Source of the DNA: Ralstonia sp. UNC404CL21Col
GTDB taxonomy: Bacteria > Pseudomonadota > Gammaproteobacteria > Burkholderiales > Burkholderiaceae
DNA length: 64,000 nucleotides
Reading direction: 5' to 3'
Assembly: GCF_000620465.1 (NCBI RefSeq)
Contig: NZ_JIBE01000003.1
Span: forward strand, 930,001-994,000
Every line of letters starts with the position of its first letter. The stretch's first letter is position 1. A program made the position numbers and the translations under genes. Below the pieces are notes generated by a model, which made no database searches, was not told the DNA's origin, and was given only the letters and a program-made list of their open reading frames with translations. This document shows positions 8,563 to 18,645 of this stretch, piece by piece.

Positions 8563-9794
8563 CCGACAGCCTCACAGCGAACAGCGCGGCGCCGGACTTC
8601 GACGTCGCCATCGTCGGCGCGGGGCCTGTCGGGCTGGCGCTGGCGAACTGGCTGCTGCGCGACACCGACTGGCGCATCGCCCTGTTCGATGCGCGCGATG
8701 CCGAAGCCGCCGCGCGCGACCCGCGCGCGCTGGCCCTGTCGCACGGCTCGCGCGTGCTGCTGCAGGAGATTGGCGGCTGGCCCACGCGCGCCACGCCCAT
8801 CACGCACATCCACGTCTCGCAGCGCGGCCACTTCGGGCAGGCGCATATCCGCCGCGAAGACTACGACGTCCCCGCGCTCGGCCACGTCGTCCAATACGGC
8901 GACCTGAGCGCCGCGCTCAACGCCGCACTCGCCACGCTGATGGCGCGTTACCCGAACCGCCTCACCCGCTACGACCACACGCCCGTGGAGCGCGTCGAAC
9001 AACTGCCGCGCGCCGACGGTACGGTCGCCCCGGCACGGGTACGCGCGCTACGCGAAGGGCGTCATCCGCTGGCCGTCGAAACCGAAGTCGTCATCCAGGC
9101 CGAAGGCGGGTTGTTCGACGACGCACGCAAGCAGCAACGCAGCATCGCCCAGGCGCGCCGGCGCGATTACGGCCAGACCGCCATCGTCGCGCACGTGCGC
9201 TGCAGCGCCCCGCTGGACGGCTGGGCATGGGAGCGTTTCACGCCCGAAGGCCCGCTCGCCTTGCTGCCGCAGGATGACGCGCAAGGTCCTGGCTACGCGC
9301 TCGTCTGGTGCTGTGCGCCCCACGAAGCGCGCCGACGCGCAGCGTTGCCAGACGACGCCTTCCTCGCCGAACTGGGCGCTGCCTTTGGCGAGCGCATGGG
9401 CCGCTTCACGCACGCCAGCCCGCGCCACACGTTCGCGCTCGGGCTGCACGCACAGCGCATTCCGGTCGACCGCCGCGTCGCTGCCATCGGCAATGCGGCG
9501 CAGACGATCCACCCCGTGGCGGGCCAGGGCTTCAACCTCGGCCTGCGCGATGCGTTCGAAATGGCGCGCGCGCTCCGGGATGGGGCAACGGCGGCCACCC
9601 TCGCCCGTTTCGCCCGCGAACGCGCGTTTGACCGCGCCGTCACCATCGGCCTGACCGATTTGCTGCCACGTGCGTTTGCCGTGCCCGGCCGGCCCTTTGG
9701 CCACCTGCGCGGCGCCGCGCTCACGCTGCTGGAATGCCTGCCGCCGCTCAAGCACGGCCTGGCCCGGCAGATGATGTTCGGGCAGCGAGGCTGA
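8559..9794 (+). CDS. ubiH: UbiH/UbiF/Coq6-family FAD monooxygenase (ubiquinone ring hydroxylase)
   Basis: A 411-residue flavoprotein hydroxylase of the ubiquinone pathway. It has an N-terminal FAD-binding GAGPVGLALANWLL, the family-typical DPRALALSHGS, the substrate-side RFTPEGPLALLPQ, and the second FAD motif with IGNAAQTIHPVAGQGFNLG. Members hydroxylate C1, C5 or C6 of the ring; the position used here cannot be set from sequence, and in betaproteobacteria one enzyme may do several steps. Coupling to pepP (4-bp overlap) supports the UbiH name. The other ubi genes of the window (ubiB, ubiJ, ubiE) lie 50 kb away. Confidence 0.85.
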   Translation: MTDSLTANSAAPDFDVAIVGAGPVGLALANWLLRDTDWRIALFDARDAEAAARDPRALALSHGSRVLLQEIGGWPTRATPITHIHVSQRGHFGQAHIRREDYDVPALGHVVQYGDLSAALNAALATLMARYPNRLTRYDHTPVERVEQLPRADGTVAPARVRALREGRHPLAVETEVVIQAEGGLFDDARKQQRSIAQARRRDYGQTAIVAHVRCSAPLDGWAWERFTPEGPLALLPQDDAQGPGYALVWCCAPHEARRRAALPDDAFLAELGAAFGERMGRFTHASPRHTFALGLHAQRIPVDRRVAAIGNAAQTIHPVAGQGFNLGLRDAFEMARALRDGATAATLARFARERAFDRAVTIGLTDLLPRAFAVPGRPFGHLRGAALTLLECLPPLKHGLARQMMFGQRG

Positions 9795-9797
9795 CGG

Positions 9798-11081
9798 ATG
9801 GCGCTTGCCGAAGTCAGCGCTGCAGGCGATCGCCAGCAGATCACCGTGGTGGGCGCCGGCATTGTCGGCACGGCCTGTGCGCTGCAGTTGCAGCGGGAGG
9901 GCCACCACGTCACGCTGCTCGATCAGGCGGGCATTGGCGAAGGCTGCTCGTTCGGCAACGCCGGCTGCCTGAGCGTGGCGTCGGTCGTGCCGATGGCGCT
10001 GCCGGGCATGCTGAAGCAGGTGCCCAAATGGCTGGCCGATCCGATGGGCCCGCTGACGGTCCGCTGGCCCTATCTGCCGCGCGCGCTGCCGTGGCTGCTG
10101 CAATGGGTGCTTGCGGGCAACGAAGCGCAGGCCCGTGCGACGGCGCAGCCGCTGGCGAGTCTCTTCAGCGCGACCTTCCCCGGCTATCGCAACCTGCTCG
10201 ACGCCGCGCAATATGACGACCTGATCCGCCAGACGGGCCACTTGTATGTGTGGCGCACGCTGGCGCGTTCGTCGGGCGATGTGCTGGCGCAATCCATTCG
10301 CGATGCGACGGGCGTGCGCTCGCAAGCCCTGAGCGGCGGTGAAGCACGCGAACTGGAGCCTGCACTGGCCGCCGACATCCAGTCCGGTCTGCTGCTGCCC
10401 GACAACGGCTTCACGATCAACCCGGAACGGCTCGTCAAAACGCTGGCAGCCAACTTCATGGCCGCGGGTGGCACCTTCCTGCGCCGCAAGGTGCTGGACG
10501 TGGAGTTCGGCCGCAGCGACTACGGCGGCCCGACGCGGCTGCACAGCGATTGCGGCACGCTGCCGGTGTCGAAACTGGTGCTGTGCGCCGGCGCGTGGTC
10601 GATGCGGCTGGGCGCGAAACTCACCAGCATCCGCATTCCGCTAGACACCGAACGCGGCTATCACGCCACGCTGCGCGCCCCTACCATCCAGCCCTCCCGG
10701 CCGATCATGGATTGCGAGCGCAAGTTCATCGCCACGCCCATGGAAGGCGGCTTGCGCATTGCCGGCACCGTGGAGATCGGCGGGTTGGACGCGCCGCCCG
10801 ACTACCGCCGCGCCCGCATCCTCATGCAACAGGGCCAGCAGCTCTTCCCGGCCCTCAGATTCTCGGATGACAGCCAATGGATGGGCCATCGCCCCTCGTT
10901 GCCCGACAGCCTGCCCGTCATCGACCGCTCGGAGCGCTACCGCAACGTGTTCTTCGCGTTCGGGCACGGCCATCTGGGCATGACGGGCGCGCCCGGCACC
11001 GCCCGACTCATGGCCGATCTGCTCAGCGAGCGCACGCCTTTCATCGACGCCCGCCCTTACGGCCTGCAACGGTTCCGCTAG
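9798..11081 (+). CDS. DadA-like FAD-dependent D-amino acid dehydrogenase family oxidoreductase
   Basis: A 427-residue DAO-family flavoprotein. It has a Rossmann FAD loop VVGAGIVGTACALQLQREG near residue 18, then SFGNAGCLSVASVVPMALPG, which resembles the DadA small subunit, and a C-terminal GHGHLGMTGAPGTARLMADL flavin motif. DadA relatives oxidise D-amino acids or D-hydroxyproline and pass electrons to the respiratory chain. The substrate here is not clear, and there is no alr/dadX racemase beside it, so I leave the symbol empty. It starts 3 bp after ubiH and probably shares its transcript. Confidence 0.75.
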   Translation: MALAEVSAAGDRQQITVVGAGIVGTACALQLQREGHHVTLLDQAGIGEGCSFGNAGCLSVASVVPMALPGMLKQVPKWLADPMGPLTVRWPYLPRALPWLLQWVLAGNEAQARATAQPLASLFSATFPGYRNLLDAAQYDDLIRQTGHLYVWRTLARSSGDVLAQSIRDATGVRSQALSGGEARELEPALAADIQSGLLLPDNGFTINPERLVKTLAANFMAAGGTFLRRKVLDVEFGRSDYGGPTRLHSDCGTLPVSKLVLCAGAWSMRLGAKLTSIRIPLDTERGYHATLRAPTIQPSRPIMDCERKFIATPMEGGLRIAGTVEIGGLDAPPDYRRARILMQQGQQLFPALRFSDDSQWMGHRPSLPDSLPVIDRSERYRNVFFAFGHGHLGMTGAPGTARLMADLLSERTPFIDARPYGLQRFR

Positions 11082-11165
11082 CGCCAGCCAAGGCAAGAAC
11101 CTGGCCGCCGATCGCACTGCCGCATAGTTTGTGCACAACATTTAGGCAATCCGGCGGTTTGGCGG

Positions 11166-11171
11166 TAAAAT
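11166..11171 (+). promoter_or_regulatory. Candidate -10 of dusB-fis operon
   Basis: TAAAAT lies about 105 bp before the dusB start, at the right place for a promoter of dusB-fis with a leader that contains the hairpin at 11189-11238. No strong -35 is evident. Confidence 0.35.
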
Positions 11172-11188
11172 CCCGTCCTCGCATTTTT

Positions 11189-11244
11189 CACTCCCGTCGC
11201 TCCGCCCGATCGTCATCCGACGCTGGGCGGAAGGGGTGATTTTT
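11189..11244 (+). terminator. Terminator-like leader hairpin ahead of dusB
   Basis: Nested arms CACTCC (11189-11194) with GGGGTG (11233-11238), and TCCGCCC (11201-11207) with GGGCGGA (11225-11231), enclose a small CGTC/GACG stem. A run of five T begins at 11240. It could end the upstream pepP-ubiH-dadA-like transcript, or, as it lies downstream of the proposed dusB promoter, act as an attenuator. Confidence 0.5.
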
Positions 11245-11276
11245 CGTTTCTTTCAGCCGCTTCTTCCTCGCCAGCC

Positions 11277-12344
11277 TTGCAGATCGGACCGCATACCCTT
11301 CGCAACAACCTGTTCGTCGCCCCCATGGCGGGTGTGACGGACCGCCCGTTCCGCCAGCTCTGCAAGCGGCTGGGCGCGGGCTATGCGGTGTCCGAGATGG
11401 TCGCGTCCAACGCGCAGCTCTGGAAGAGCGAGAAGACCATGCGGCGCGCCAACCACACGGGCGAGGTCGAACCGATTGCGGTGCAGATTGCCGGCGCCGA
11501 GCCGATGATGATGGCCGAAGCCGCACGCTACAACGTCGATCGCGGCGCGCAGATCATCGACATCAACATGGGCTGCCCGGCCAAGAAGGTGTGCAACGTG
11601 GCTGCCGGTTCTGCCCTGCTGCAGAACGAGCCGCTGGTCCAGCGCATTGTCGAGGCCGTGGTCGGCGCAGTTGGCGATCGCGTGCCGGTGACGCTGAAAA
11701 TCCGCACCGGTTGGGACCGCGAACACCGCAACGCATTAAGCGTGGCGCGCATTGCACAGGACGCGGGCATCAGCATGCTGACCGTGCACGGCCGTACGCG
11801 CGCCGACCTGTATCACGGTGAAGCGGAATACGACACCATCGCCGCGGTCAAGGCGTCGGTGCGCATTCCGGTGGTGGCCAACGGCGATATCACCACGCCG
11901 GCCAAGGCCAAGCACGTGCTGGCCGTGACCGGCGCCGACGCCATCATGATCGGCCGCGCGGCGCAGGGGCGCCCGTGGCTGTTCCGCGAGATTTCCCACT
12001 TCCTGCAGACCGGCACGCTGCTGCCCGCGCCGGAAGTGGAAGAGATTCGCGGCATCATGAACGCGCATCTGGAAGAGCACTACGCGTTCTATGGCGAATA
12101 CACCGGCGTGCGCACCGCGCGCAAGCACATCGCCTGGTACACGCGCGGGTTGGCGGGGGCCAACCTGTTCCGCCACCGCATGAACACCATCGAGGACACC
12201 GCGGCCCAGCTGGCCGCTGTCAATGCGTTCTTCGACGAGCAGCGTGCGCTGTCCGACCGTCTGGTCTACGAAGACCAGGCGACCGGTGGCGACCACCCCA
12301 CGACGGGCAACAACGACAACAACAAGGAACTGCTTGCCGCATGA
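11277..12344 (+). CDS. dusB: tRNA-dihydrouridine synthase DusB
   Basis: A 355-residue FMN-dependent TIM-barrel enzyme that reduces uridine in the tRNA D-loop (U17 in E. coli). The start region QIGPHTLRNNLFVAPMAGVTDRPFR and the active-site Cys in NMGCPAKKVCN are typical, as are the phosphate-binding NGDITTP and IGRAAQGRPWLF. The predicted initiator is TTG at 11277: no ATG or GTG is in frame nearby, and the family sequence begins at exactly this point. It is coupled by ATGA overlap to fis, the classic dusB-fis operon that gives growth-phase control of Fis in enterobacteria. Confidence 0.93.
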   Translation: MQIGPHTLRNNLFVAPMAGVTDRPFRQLCKRLGAGYAVSEMVASNAQLWKSEKTMRRANHTGEVEPIAVQIAGAEPMMMAEAARYNVDRGAQIIDINMGCPAKKVCNVAAGSALLQNEPLVQRIVEAVVGAVGDRVPVTLKIRTGWDREHRNALSVARIAQDAGISMLTVHGRTRADLYHGEAEYDTIAAVKASVRIPVVANGDITTPAKAKHVLAVTGADAIMIGRAAQGRPWLFREISHFLQTGTLLPAPEVEEIRGIMNAHLEEHYAFYGEYTGVRTARKHIAWYTRGLAGANLFRHRMNTIEDTAAQLAAVNAFFDEQRALSDRLVYEDQATGGDHPTTGNNDNNKELLAA

Positions 12345-12574
12345 GCCGCAACCCGATCGAACGTTGCATCCGCGACAGCCTGGATGCGTATTACCGTGAC
12401 CTGGACGGCGAGAACCCGTCCAACGTCTACGACATGGTGCTGCAGGCCATTGAACGGCCGCTGCTGGAAACCGTGATGGAATGGGCTTCCAACAACCAGT
12501 CGCAGGCGGCCGACTACCTCGGCATCAACCGCAACACGCTGCGCAAGAAGTTGCAGCAGCACGGCCTCATCTGA
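12341..12574 (+). CDS. fis: Fis family nucleoid-associated DNA-binding protein
   Basis: A 77-residue protein consisting of a helical dimerisation region and a C-terminal helix-turn-helix (AADYLGINRNTLRKKLQQHGL). It is shorter than the 98-residue E. coli Fis, lacking the N-terminal beta-hairpin that contacts Hin/Gin recombinases, as is usual in betaproteobacteria. Fis bends DNA and adjusts rRNA and many other promoters with growth rate. The start overlaps the dusB stop. Confidence 0.93.
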   Translation: MSRNPIERCIRDSLDAYYRDLDGENPSNVYDMVLQAIERPLLETVMEWASNNQSQAADYLGINRNTLRKKLQQHGLI

Positions 12575-12670
12575 GGTTGCGGGCCGGCCTTTGAACCGAT
12601 TTCCTTTCTGACGGCGCCTCCTGCCAGTTCGGCAAACCCAGCGCCACACCCGCCCACCGGCGTTTCCACC

Positions 12671-14245
12671 ATGATCCAGCAAGCCCTGCTTTCCGTTTCC
12701 GACAAGACCGGCATCGTCGACTTTGCCCGTGCCCTGCACGAGCGCGGCGTCAAGCTCCTCTCCACCGGCGGCACCGCCAAGCTGCTCGCCGAGTCCGGCC
12801 TGCCCGTGACGGAAGTGGCGGACTACACCGGCTTTCCGGAAATGCTCGACGGCCGCGTCAAGACGCTGCACCCCAAGGTGCACGGCGGCATCCTGGCCCG
12901 CCGCGACCTGCCTGAGCACATGGCCGCGCTGTCCGAACACAGCATCCCGACCATCGACCTGCTGGTGGTGAACCTGTACCCGTTCCAGCAGACGGTGGCC
13001 AAGGACGAATGCACACTGGCCGACGCCATCGAGAACATCGACATCGGCGGCCCGACCATGCTGCGCTCGGCGGCCAAGAACCATCGCGACGTGACGGTCA
13101 TCGTTGACCCGGCCGACTACGCCACCGTGCTGGCCGAAATGCAGGCCAACAACAACACGGTCGGCTACGAAACCAACTTCATGCTGGCCAAGAAGGTGTT
13201 CGCGCACACCGCGCAGTACGACGGCGCCATCACGAATTACCTGACGAGCCTCGGCGCCGACAAGTCGCACAGCACGCGCAGCGCCTATCCGCAAACGCTG
13301 AACCTGGCCTTCGACAAGGTGCAGGAGATGCGTTACGGCGAGAACCCGCACCAGTCCGCCGCGTTCTACCGCGACCTGAAGGCCGTCGACGGCGCGCTCG
13401 CCAACTACACGCAACTGCAAGGCAAGGAGCTGTCGTACAACAACATCGCCGACGCTGATGCCGCGTGGGAATGCGTGAAGTCGTTCGACCCGGCCAAGGG
13501 CGCCGCGTGCGTCATCATCAAGCACGCCAACCCCTGCGGCGTGGCCATTGGCGGCACCGCGCAGGAAGCGTATGAGAAGGCCTTCAAGACCGACTCGACC
13601 TCGGCCTTCGGCGGCATCATCGCCTTCAACGTGCCGCTGGATGAAGCGGCTGCACAGGTGGTGGCCAAGCAGTTCGTGGAAGTGCTGATCGCCCCGGGCT
13701 TCTCGGAAGGCGCACGGGCGGTGTTCGCCGCCAAGCAGAACGTGCGCGTGCTGGAGATTCCGCTAGGCAAGGGCGTAAATGCGTACGACTTCAAGCGCGT
13801 GGGCGGCGGCCTGCTGGTGCAAAGTCCGGACGCCAAGAACGTGCAGCCGAGCGAGCTGCGCGTGGTGACCAAGCGCCACCCGACCCCGAAGGAAATGGAC
13901 GACCTGATGTTCGCCTGGCGCGTCGCCAAGTTCGTCAAGTCGAACGCCATCGTGTTCTGCGGCAGCGGCATGACGCTAGGCGTGGGCGCCGGCCAGATGA
14001 GCCGTGTGGACTCGGCCCGGATCGCGAGCATCAAGGCGCAGAACGCCGGCCTGACGCTGGCCGGTTCGGCTGTGGCGTCGGATGCGTTCTTCCCGTTCCG
14101 CGATGGCCTGGATGTGGTGGTCGACGCTGGCGCCTCGTGCGTGATCCAGCCGGGCGGCTCGGTGCGCGACGATGAAGTGATCGCCGCCGCCGACGAGCGC
14201 AACGTGGCGATGATCTTCACCGGCACCCGCCACTTCCGCCACTAA
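12671..14245 (+). CDS. purH: Bifunctional AICAR formyltransferase/IMP cyclohydrolase PurH
   Basis: A 524-residue enzyme for the last two steps of purine synthesis (AICAR to FAICAR to IMP). The N-terminal cyclohydrolase MGS-like domain begins [18 protein letters not shown] and contains STGGTAKLL and [13 protein letters not shown]. The C-terminal formyltransferase domain includes the catalytic KHANPCG and ends [15 protein letters not shown]. Length and both domains are normal. It follows fis after 96 bp and ends before a strong terminator. Confidence 0.97.
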   Translation: MIQQALLSVSDKTGIVDFARALHERGVKLLSTGGTAKLLAESGLPVTEVADYTGFPEMLDGRVKTLHPKVHGGILARRDLPEHMAALSEHSIPTIDLLVVNLYPFQQTVAKDECTLADAIENIDIGGPTMLRSAAKNHRDVTVIVDPADYATVLAEMQANNNTVGYETNFMLAKKVFAHTAQYDGAITNYLTSLGADKSHSTRSAYPQTLNLAFDKVQEMRYGENPHQSAAFYRDLKAVDGALANYTQLQGKELSYNNIADADAAWECVKSFDPAKGAACVIIKHANPCGVAIGGTAQEAYEKAFKTDSTSAFGGIIAFNVPLDEAAAQVVAKQFVEVLIAPGFSEGARAVFAAKQNVRVLEIPLGKGVNAYDFKRVGGGLLVQSPDAKNVQPSELRVVTKRHPTPKEMDDLMFAWRVAKFVKSNAIVFCGSGMTLGVGAGQMSRVDSARIASIKAQNAGLTLAGSAVASDAFFPFRDGLDVVVDAGASCVIQPGGSVRDDEVIAAADERNVAMIFTGTRHFRH

Positions 14246-14271
14246 TCGGCACGGTCGTTCGACCGATCAGC

Positions 14272-14306
14272 GGGGCAAGGCGTAGACTGGCGCCTGCCCC
14301 GTTTTT
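14272..14306 (+). terminator. Intrinsic terminator after purH
   Basis: GGGGCAAGGCG (14272-14282) pairs with CGCCTGCCCC (14291-14300), leaving one bulged A, and is followed by GTTTTTC. The spacing 27 bp after the purH stop fits a Rho-independent terminator. Confidence 0.8.
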
Positions 14307-14328
14307 CTTTTCTGCTCCGCTCCATTTC

Positions 14329-14874
14329 ATGCGCATCCTCGGCATCGATCCCGGCCTTCGCACCACGGGCTTCGGCGTGCTCGAACGGCACGGCCACAAG
14401 CTCGTCTACGTGGCCTCGGGCACGATCAAGAGCAACGGCAATGCCGACCTGCCCAGCCGTCTGAAGACGCTATATGACGGCGTCTCCGAACTGGTGAGCA
14501 CCTACCGGCCGGACTGCGCTTCCATCGAAAAGGTGTTCGTCAACGTCAACCCGCAGTCGACGCTGCTGCTCGGCCAGGCCCGCGGCGCGGTGATCTGCGG
14601 CCTGATGAGCGGCAACCTGCCCGTGTTCGAATACACCGCGCTGCAACTGAAGCAGGCGGTGGTCGGCTACGGCCGCGCCAACAAGGACCAGGTGCAGGAG
14701 ATGGTCGTACGCCTGCTCAACCTCGAAGGCAAGCCGGGCGCCGATGCGTCCGACGCGCTGGGCGTGGCGATCTGCCATGCGCACGGCGGCGAAACGCTGG
14801 CCGCCATGGCCGGGCTGGCGCCGCAGCTTACGCAAAAGGGCCTACGCGTGCGACGCGGGCGCCTCGTCGGCTGA
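14329..14874 (+). CDS. ruvC: Crossover junction endodeoxyribonuclease RuvC
   Basis: A 181-residue Holliday-junction resolvase of the RNase H fold, acting as a dimer with RuvAB in recombinational repair. Acidic catalytic residues are visible in [12 protein letters not shown] (Asp7), SIEKVF (Glu) and [14 protein letters not shown] (Asp). It starts 83 bp after purH. It is separated from ruvA and ruvB by the unrelated phosphodiesterase gene. Confidence 0.96.
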   Translation: MRILGIDPGLRTTGFGVLERHGHKLVYVASGTIKSNGNADLPSRLKTLYDGVSELVSTYRPDCASIEKVFVNVNPQSTLLLGQARGAVICGLMSGNLPVFEYTALQLKQAVVGYGRANKDQVQEMVVRLLNLEGKPGADASDALGVAICHAHGGETLAAMAGLAPQLTQKGLRVRRGRLVG

Positions 14875-14953
14875 CAGGATTCTTAAAGACGGCCGGTAGC
14901 TGCTTGAACACACGGCGACTACCATGCGGGATATCCGTCTTCAGGAGCCTCCG

Positions 14954-16096
14954 ATGCTGTGCCGTCTCATCCTGCTGAGCCCGTTCGTTTTGAGTGCCTC
15001 CCTGGCCTTGTCGGCCTGCCGGCTGGAATACCACCACGGTGGCGGCAACGGCGGTGGCAACACGACGCCTATCGCCACGGTGCAGGTGATCGGCCATCGC
15101 GGTGCCTCCGCATTGCGGCCGGAGCACACGCTGGCCTCTTACCAGAAAGCCATCGACGACGGCGCCGACATCATCGAGCCGGATCTAGTCTCCACCAAAG
15201 ACGGCGTGCTGGTTGCGCGCCACGAGAACGAAATCTCCGGCACGACGAACGTGGCCGACGTGGCAGCATTTGCCGGCCGCAAGACCACCAAGACGATCGA
15301 CGGCCAGAGCGTCACCGGCTGGTTCACCGAGGACTTCACGCTTGGTGAATTGAAAACGCTGCGCGCACGCGAGCGCATCCCCAGCATCCGCCCCGACAAC
15401 GTCGCCTACAACGACCAGTTCGACATCCCAACGCTCGACGAGATCATCGCGCTGGCCCGGGACCAATCCGCCAGGCTCGGCCGCAACATCGGCATCTATC
15501 CCGAGACGAAACATCCGACGTACTTCCAGTCGATCGGTCTGCCGCTCGAAGACAGGCTGATCGACGGCCTGCGCCGCGACGCCTTCACGGCCAGCCGGAC
15601 GACGGTCTACATCCAGTCGTTCGAGGTGGCCAATCTCAAGGCGATCCGCAACAAGATCGGCAACAGCCAGCCGAACTGGAAGCTCGTGCAGCTGATGGGC
15701 ACATCCGCACGACAGCCCTACGACTTTGTGGTTGCCAAAGACCGCCGCACCTTCGGCGACATGATGACGAGCCAGGGCATGCGCGACATCGCCGCGTACG
15801 CCAACGGCGTCGGCCCGGACAAGAGCAGCATCATGGGCCTCGACGCGAACGGCAAGCTGACCGATCCGACCGACTTGATCCGCAACGCGCACAACGCTGG
15901 GCTGGTCGTTCATCCGTACACCTTCCGCCCGGAGAACACCTTCCTGCCGCCGTCGCTGCGCAGCGGTGCCGATAACACGCGCAACGTCAACGGCTCGATC
16001 GCGGAGATCCAGACATTCCTGCGCGCGGGCGTCGATGGCTTCTTTACCGATGATCCGGCGGTGGGACGGCAAGCCGTGTCAACCTTCAAGCGCTAG
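14954..16096 (+). CDS. Glycerophosphodiester phosphodiesterase lipoprotein (GlpQ-like)
   Basis: A 380-residue enzyme with a lipoprotein signal peptide ending in the lipobox LSAC (Cys22), a Gly/His-rich linker, and a GDPD TIM-barrel. The barrel carries the catalytic HRGASALRPEHTL (both His) and EPDLVSTKDGVLVARHE (metal-binding Glu and Asp). The enzyme would hydrolyse glycerophosphodiesters to glycerol-3-phosphate and an alcohol at the cell envelope. The start at 14954 has AGGAG upstream (CAGGAGCCTCCG). The gene is placed between ruvC and ruvA, which is unusual for the ruv cluster. Confidence 0.85.
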   Translation: MLCRLILLSPFVLSASLALSACRLEYHHGGGNGGGNTTPIATVQVIGHRGASALRPEHTLASYQKAIDDGADIIEPDLVSTKDGVLVARHENEISGTTNVADVAAFAGRKTTKTIDGQSVTGWFTEDFTLGELKTLRARERIPSIRPDNVAYNDQFDIPTLDEIIALARDQSARLGRNIGIYPETKHPTYFQSIGLPLEDRLIDGLRRDAFTASRTTVYIQSFEVANLKAIRNKIGNSQPNWKLVQLMGTSARQPYDFVVAKDRRTFGDMMTSQGMRDIAAYANGVGPDKSSIMGLDANGKLTDPTDLIRNAHNAGLVVHPYTFRPENTFLPPSLRSGADNTRNVNGSIAEIQTFLRAGVDGFFTDDPAVGRQAVSTFKR

Positions 16097-16195
16097 TTGT
16101 TGCGCATCGGAACCGTAGCGCGCGGCTGCCCCTGGATCGGCCGCGCGGTAGGTTTCGGCTACACTGCGTCCCGTTTTGGAGGAGGAACCCCACCC

Positions 16196-16777
16196 ATGAT
16201 CGGACGCATCGCCGGGACGCTGATCGAAAAGAACCCGCCGCACCTGCTGGTCGATTGCCACGGCGTCGGCTACGAGATCGACGTGCCGATGAGCACGTTC
16301 TACAACCTGCCCGCCACCGGCGAAAAGGTCGTGCTGCTGACCCAGCAGATCGTGCGTGAGGACGCCCATCTGCTCTACGGATTCGGCACCGCCGCCGAGC
16401 GTGAAACCTTCCGCCAGCTCATCAAGATTTCCGGCATCGGCGCGCGCATTGCGCTGGCGGTGCTGTCGGGTATGTCGGTAGCCGAACTCGCGCAGGCCGT
16501 CACGCTGCAGGAAGCCGGGCGGCTGACGCGCATCCCGGGGATCGGCAAGAAGACGGCCGAGCGCCTGCTGCTCGAACTCAAGGGCAAGCTGGGCGCCGAC
16601 CTCGGTGCCGTGCCGGGCGGCCCGGCCGTCTCGGACGACGCGGTCGACGTGCTCAACGCCTTGCTGGCGCTGGGGTATTCCGACAAGGAAGCGGCGTTCG
16701 CCATCAAGCAGGTGCCGGCCGGCACGGGCGTATCCGAGGGGATCAAGCTGGCGCTCAAGGCGCTGTCCAAGGGCTGA
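16196..16777 (+). CDS. ruvA: Holliday junction branch migration protein RuvA
   Basis: A 193-residue junction-binding protein that targets RuvB to four-way DNA. An N-terminal OB-fold ([25 protein letters not shown]) is followed by two helix-hairpin-helix motifs, [13 protein letters not shown] and [13 protein letters not shown], and a small C-terminal RuvB-binding domain. GGAGGAA precedes the ATG. A candidate -10 (TACACT, 16160-16165) lies 30 bp upstream. Confidence 0.96.
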   Translation: MIGRIAGTLIEKNPPHLLVDCHGVGYEIDVPMSTFYNLPATGEKVVLLTQQIVREDAHLLYGFGTAAERETFRQLIKISGIGARIALAVLSGMSVAELAQAVTLQEAGRLTRIPGIGKKTAERLLLELKGKLGADLGAVPGGPAVSDDAVDVLNALLALGYSDKEAAFAIKQVPAGTGVSEGIKLALKALSKG

Positions 16778-16840
16778 CGCCTCGGCGCGGCAAGACGGTA
16801 GAATGGCCTGCTCGCGCCTTCCCGGCGCCGTCTGCCCGTC

Positions 16841-17917
16841 ATGATCGAAACCGACAAGCTCGCCGCCAAGGCTGTCTCTGCTGAGCGCATCATCTCAGCC
16901 TCCCCCGCCTCCCCCAACGAGGAGGCGTTCGAGCGCGCGCTGCGCCCCAAGCTGCTCGACGAATATGTCGGCCAGGAAAAGGTGCGCGGCCAGCTCGACA
17001 TCTTCATGACCGCGGCCAAGAACCGCAGCGAAGCGCTGGACCATGTGCTGCTGTTCGGCCCGCCGGGTCTCGGCAAGACGACGCTGGCGCACATCATCGC
17101 GCGCGAAATGGGCGTCAACCTGCGCCAGACTTCCGGCCCCGTGCTGGAGCGCCCGGGCGACCTGGCCGCGCTGCTGACGAATCTCGAAGCCAACGACGTC
17201 CTCTTCATCGACGAGATTCATCGGCTCTCGCCCGTGGTGGAAGAAATCCTGTACCCGGCGCTGGAGGACTACCAGATCGACATCATGATCGGCGAGGGCC
17301 CGGCGGCGCGCTCGGTCAAGCTCGATCTGCAGCCGTTCACACTGGTGGGGGCCACCACGCGGGCCGGCATGCTGACCAACCCGTTGCGCGACCGCTTCGG
17401 GATCGTCGCGCGGCTGGAGTTCTATACGCCGGCCGAACTGGCGAAGATCGTCACGCGCTCGTCGGGCCTGCTGAACGCCCATATCGTCGACGAAGGTGCG
17501 CTGGAAATCGCCAAGCGCTCGCGCGGCACGCCGCGTATCGCCAACCGCCTGCTGCGCCGCGTGCGCGACTACGCCGAGGTCAAGGCCGACGGCGTCATCA
17601 CGCGCGAAGTCGCCGATGCCGCGCTGGCGATGCTCGATGTGGATGCCGTCGGCTTCGACCTGATGGATCGCAAGCTGCTCGAAGCGATCCTGCACAAGTT
17701 CAACGGCGGGCCGGTCGGTATCGACAACCTGGCGGCAGCCATCGGCGAAGAGCGCGACACGATTGAAGACGTGCTTGAGCCCTACCTGATCCAGCAGGGC
17801 TACCTGCAGCGCACGCCGCGCGGGCGGGTGGCCACGGCTTCTGCGTACCAGCACTTCGGGCTGGGCGCACCCAAGAGCGGCCCGGTCCCGGACCTCTGGG
17901 ACGACAACAACAACTGA
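16841..17917 (+). CDS. ruvB: Holliday junction branch migration helicase RuvB
   Basis: A 358-residue AAA+ motor that forms hexamers on both sides of RuvA and drives branch migration. It has Walker [12 protein letters not shown], Walker [10 protein letters not shown], sensor 1 GATTRAG and an arginine-finger region (RDRFGI), with a C-terminal winged-helix domain. It lies 63 bp after ruvA and is presumably co-transcribed with it. Confidence 0.97.
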   Translation: MIETDKLAAKAVSAERIISASPASPNEEAFERALRPKLLDEYVGQEKVRGQLDIFMTAAKNRSEALDHVLLFGPPGLGKTTLAHIIAREMGVNLRQTSGPVLERPGDLAALLTNLEANDVLFIDEIHRLSPVVEEILYPALEDYQIDIMIGEGPAARSVKLDLQPFTLVGATTRAGMLTNPLRDRFGIVARLEFYTPAELAKIVTRSSGLLNAHIVDEGALEIAKRSRGTPRIANRLLRRVRDYAEVKADGVITREVADAALAMLDVDAVGFDLMDRKLLEAILHKFNGGPVGIDNLAAAIGEERDTIEDVLEPYLIQQGYLQRTPRGRVATASAYQHFGLGAPKSGPVPDLWDDNNN

Positions 17918-17929
17918 CGAGCCGCCGCC

Positions 17930-18640
17930 ATGACCGTCCAAAGTCCGCCGCGCAACTTCCGCTACTACGACTTCGTCATGGCCGCCTTCGTCACGGTGCT
18001 GCTGTGCTCGAACCTGATCGGTGCGGCCAAGGCGGCGCAGGTCACGCTGCCGATCATTGGGCCGGTGACGTTTGGCGCGGGCGTGCTGTTCTTCCCGATC
18101 TCGTACATCTTTGGCGACATCCTCACCGAGGTGTACGGCTACGGACGCGACCGGCGCGTGGTGTGGGCGGGTTTTGCTGCGCTCATCTTCGCGTCCTTCA
18201 TGTCGCTGGTGGTGCTAGCGCTACCGGTGGCGCCGTTCATGGCCGGTTATCAGAAGAGCCTGAACGACGTGTTCGGCAACACGCCGCGCATCGTGGCGGG
18301 GTCGCTCATCGCATTCTGGTGCGGCAGCTTTGCCAACAGCTACACGCTGGCGAAGATGAAGATCGCGACGGAAGGGAAATGGCTGTGGACGCGCATCGTC
18401 GGGTCCACGGTGGTGGGCGAGGCAGTCGATTCGTCGCTGTTCTACGTGATCGCCTTCTACGGCATCTGGCCGCACGAACAGGTGCTGCGCGTGGCCATCG
18501 CGCAGTACATCCTCAAGACCGGCTGGGAAATCGTCGCAACGCCACTCACCTACCGCGTCGTCGCGTTCCTGAAGCGCGCCGAGAACGAGGATTACTACGA
18601 CCGCGATACCGACTTCACGCCGTTCCGGCTGAAGGTGTAG
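17930..18640 (+). CDS. Queuosine precursor transporter, YhhQ/VUT family
   Basis: A 236-residue integral membrane protein with about six segments and the family landmarks LTEVYGYGRDRRVVWAGF and GEAVDSSLFYVIAFYG. YhhQ proteins import preQ0/preQ1, precursors of the tRNA nucleoside queuosine; that role is known for E. coli and inferred here. It starts 12 bp after ruvB and ends 5 bp from the convergent phosphatase gene. No queuosine synthesis genes are in the window. Confidence 0.85.
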   Translation: MTVQSPPRNFRYYDFVMAAFVTVLLCSNLIGAAKAAQVTLPIIGPVTFGAGVLFFPISYIFGDILTEVYGYGRDRRVVWAGFAALIFASFMSLVVLALPVAPFMAGYQKSLNDVFGNTPRIVAGSLIAFWCGSFANSYTLAKMKIATEGKWLWTRIVGSTVVGEAVDSSLFYVIAFYGIWPHEQVLRVAIAQYILKTGWEIVATPLTYRVVAFLKRAENEDYYDRDTDFTPFRLKV

Positions 18641-18645
18641 CGCGT

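Noticed and set aside
14252-14265. CGGTCG-TT-CGACCG palindrome after purH, considered as a LexA or other operator
   Set aside because: It does not match the LexA CTGT-N8-ACAG pattern and sits just before the purH terminator, so it is more likely part of the trailer structure.
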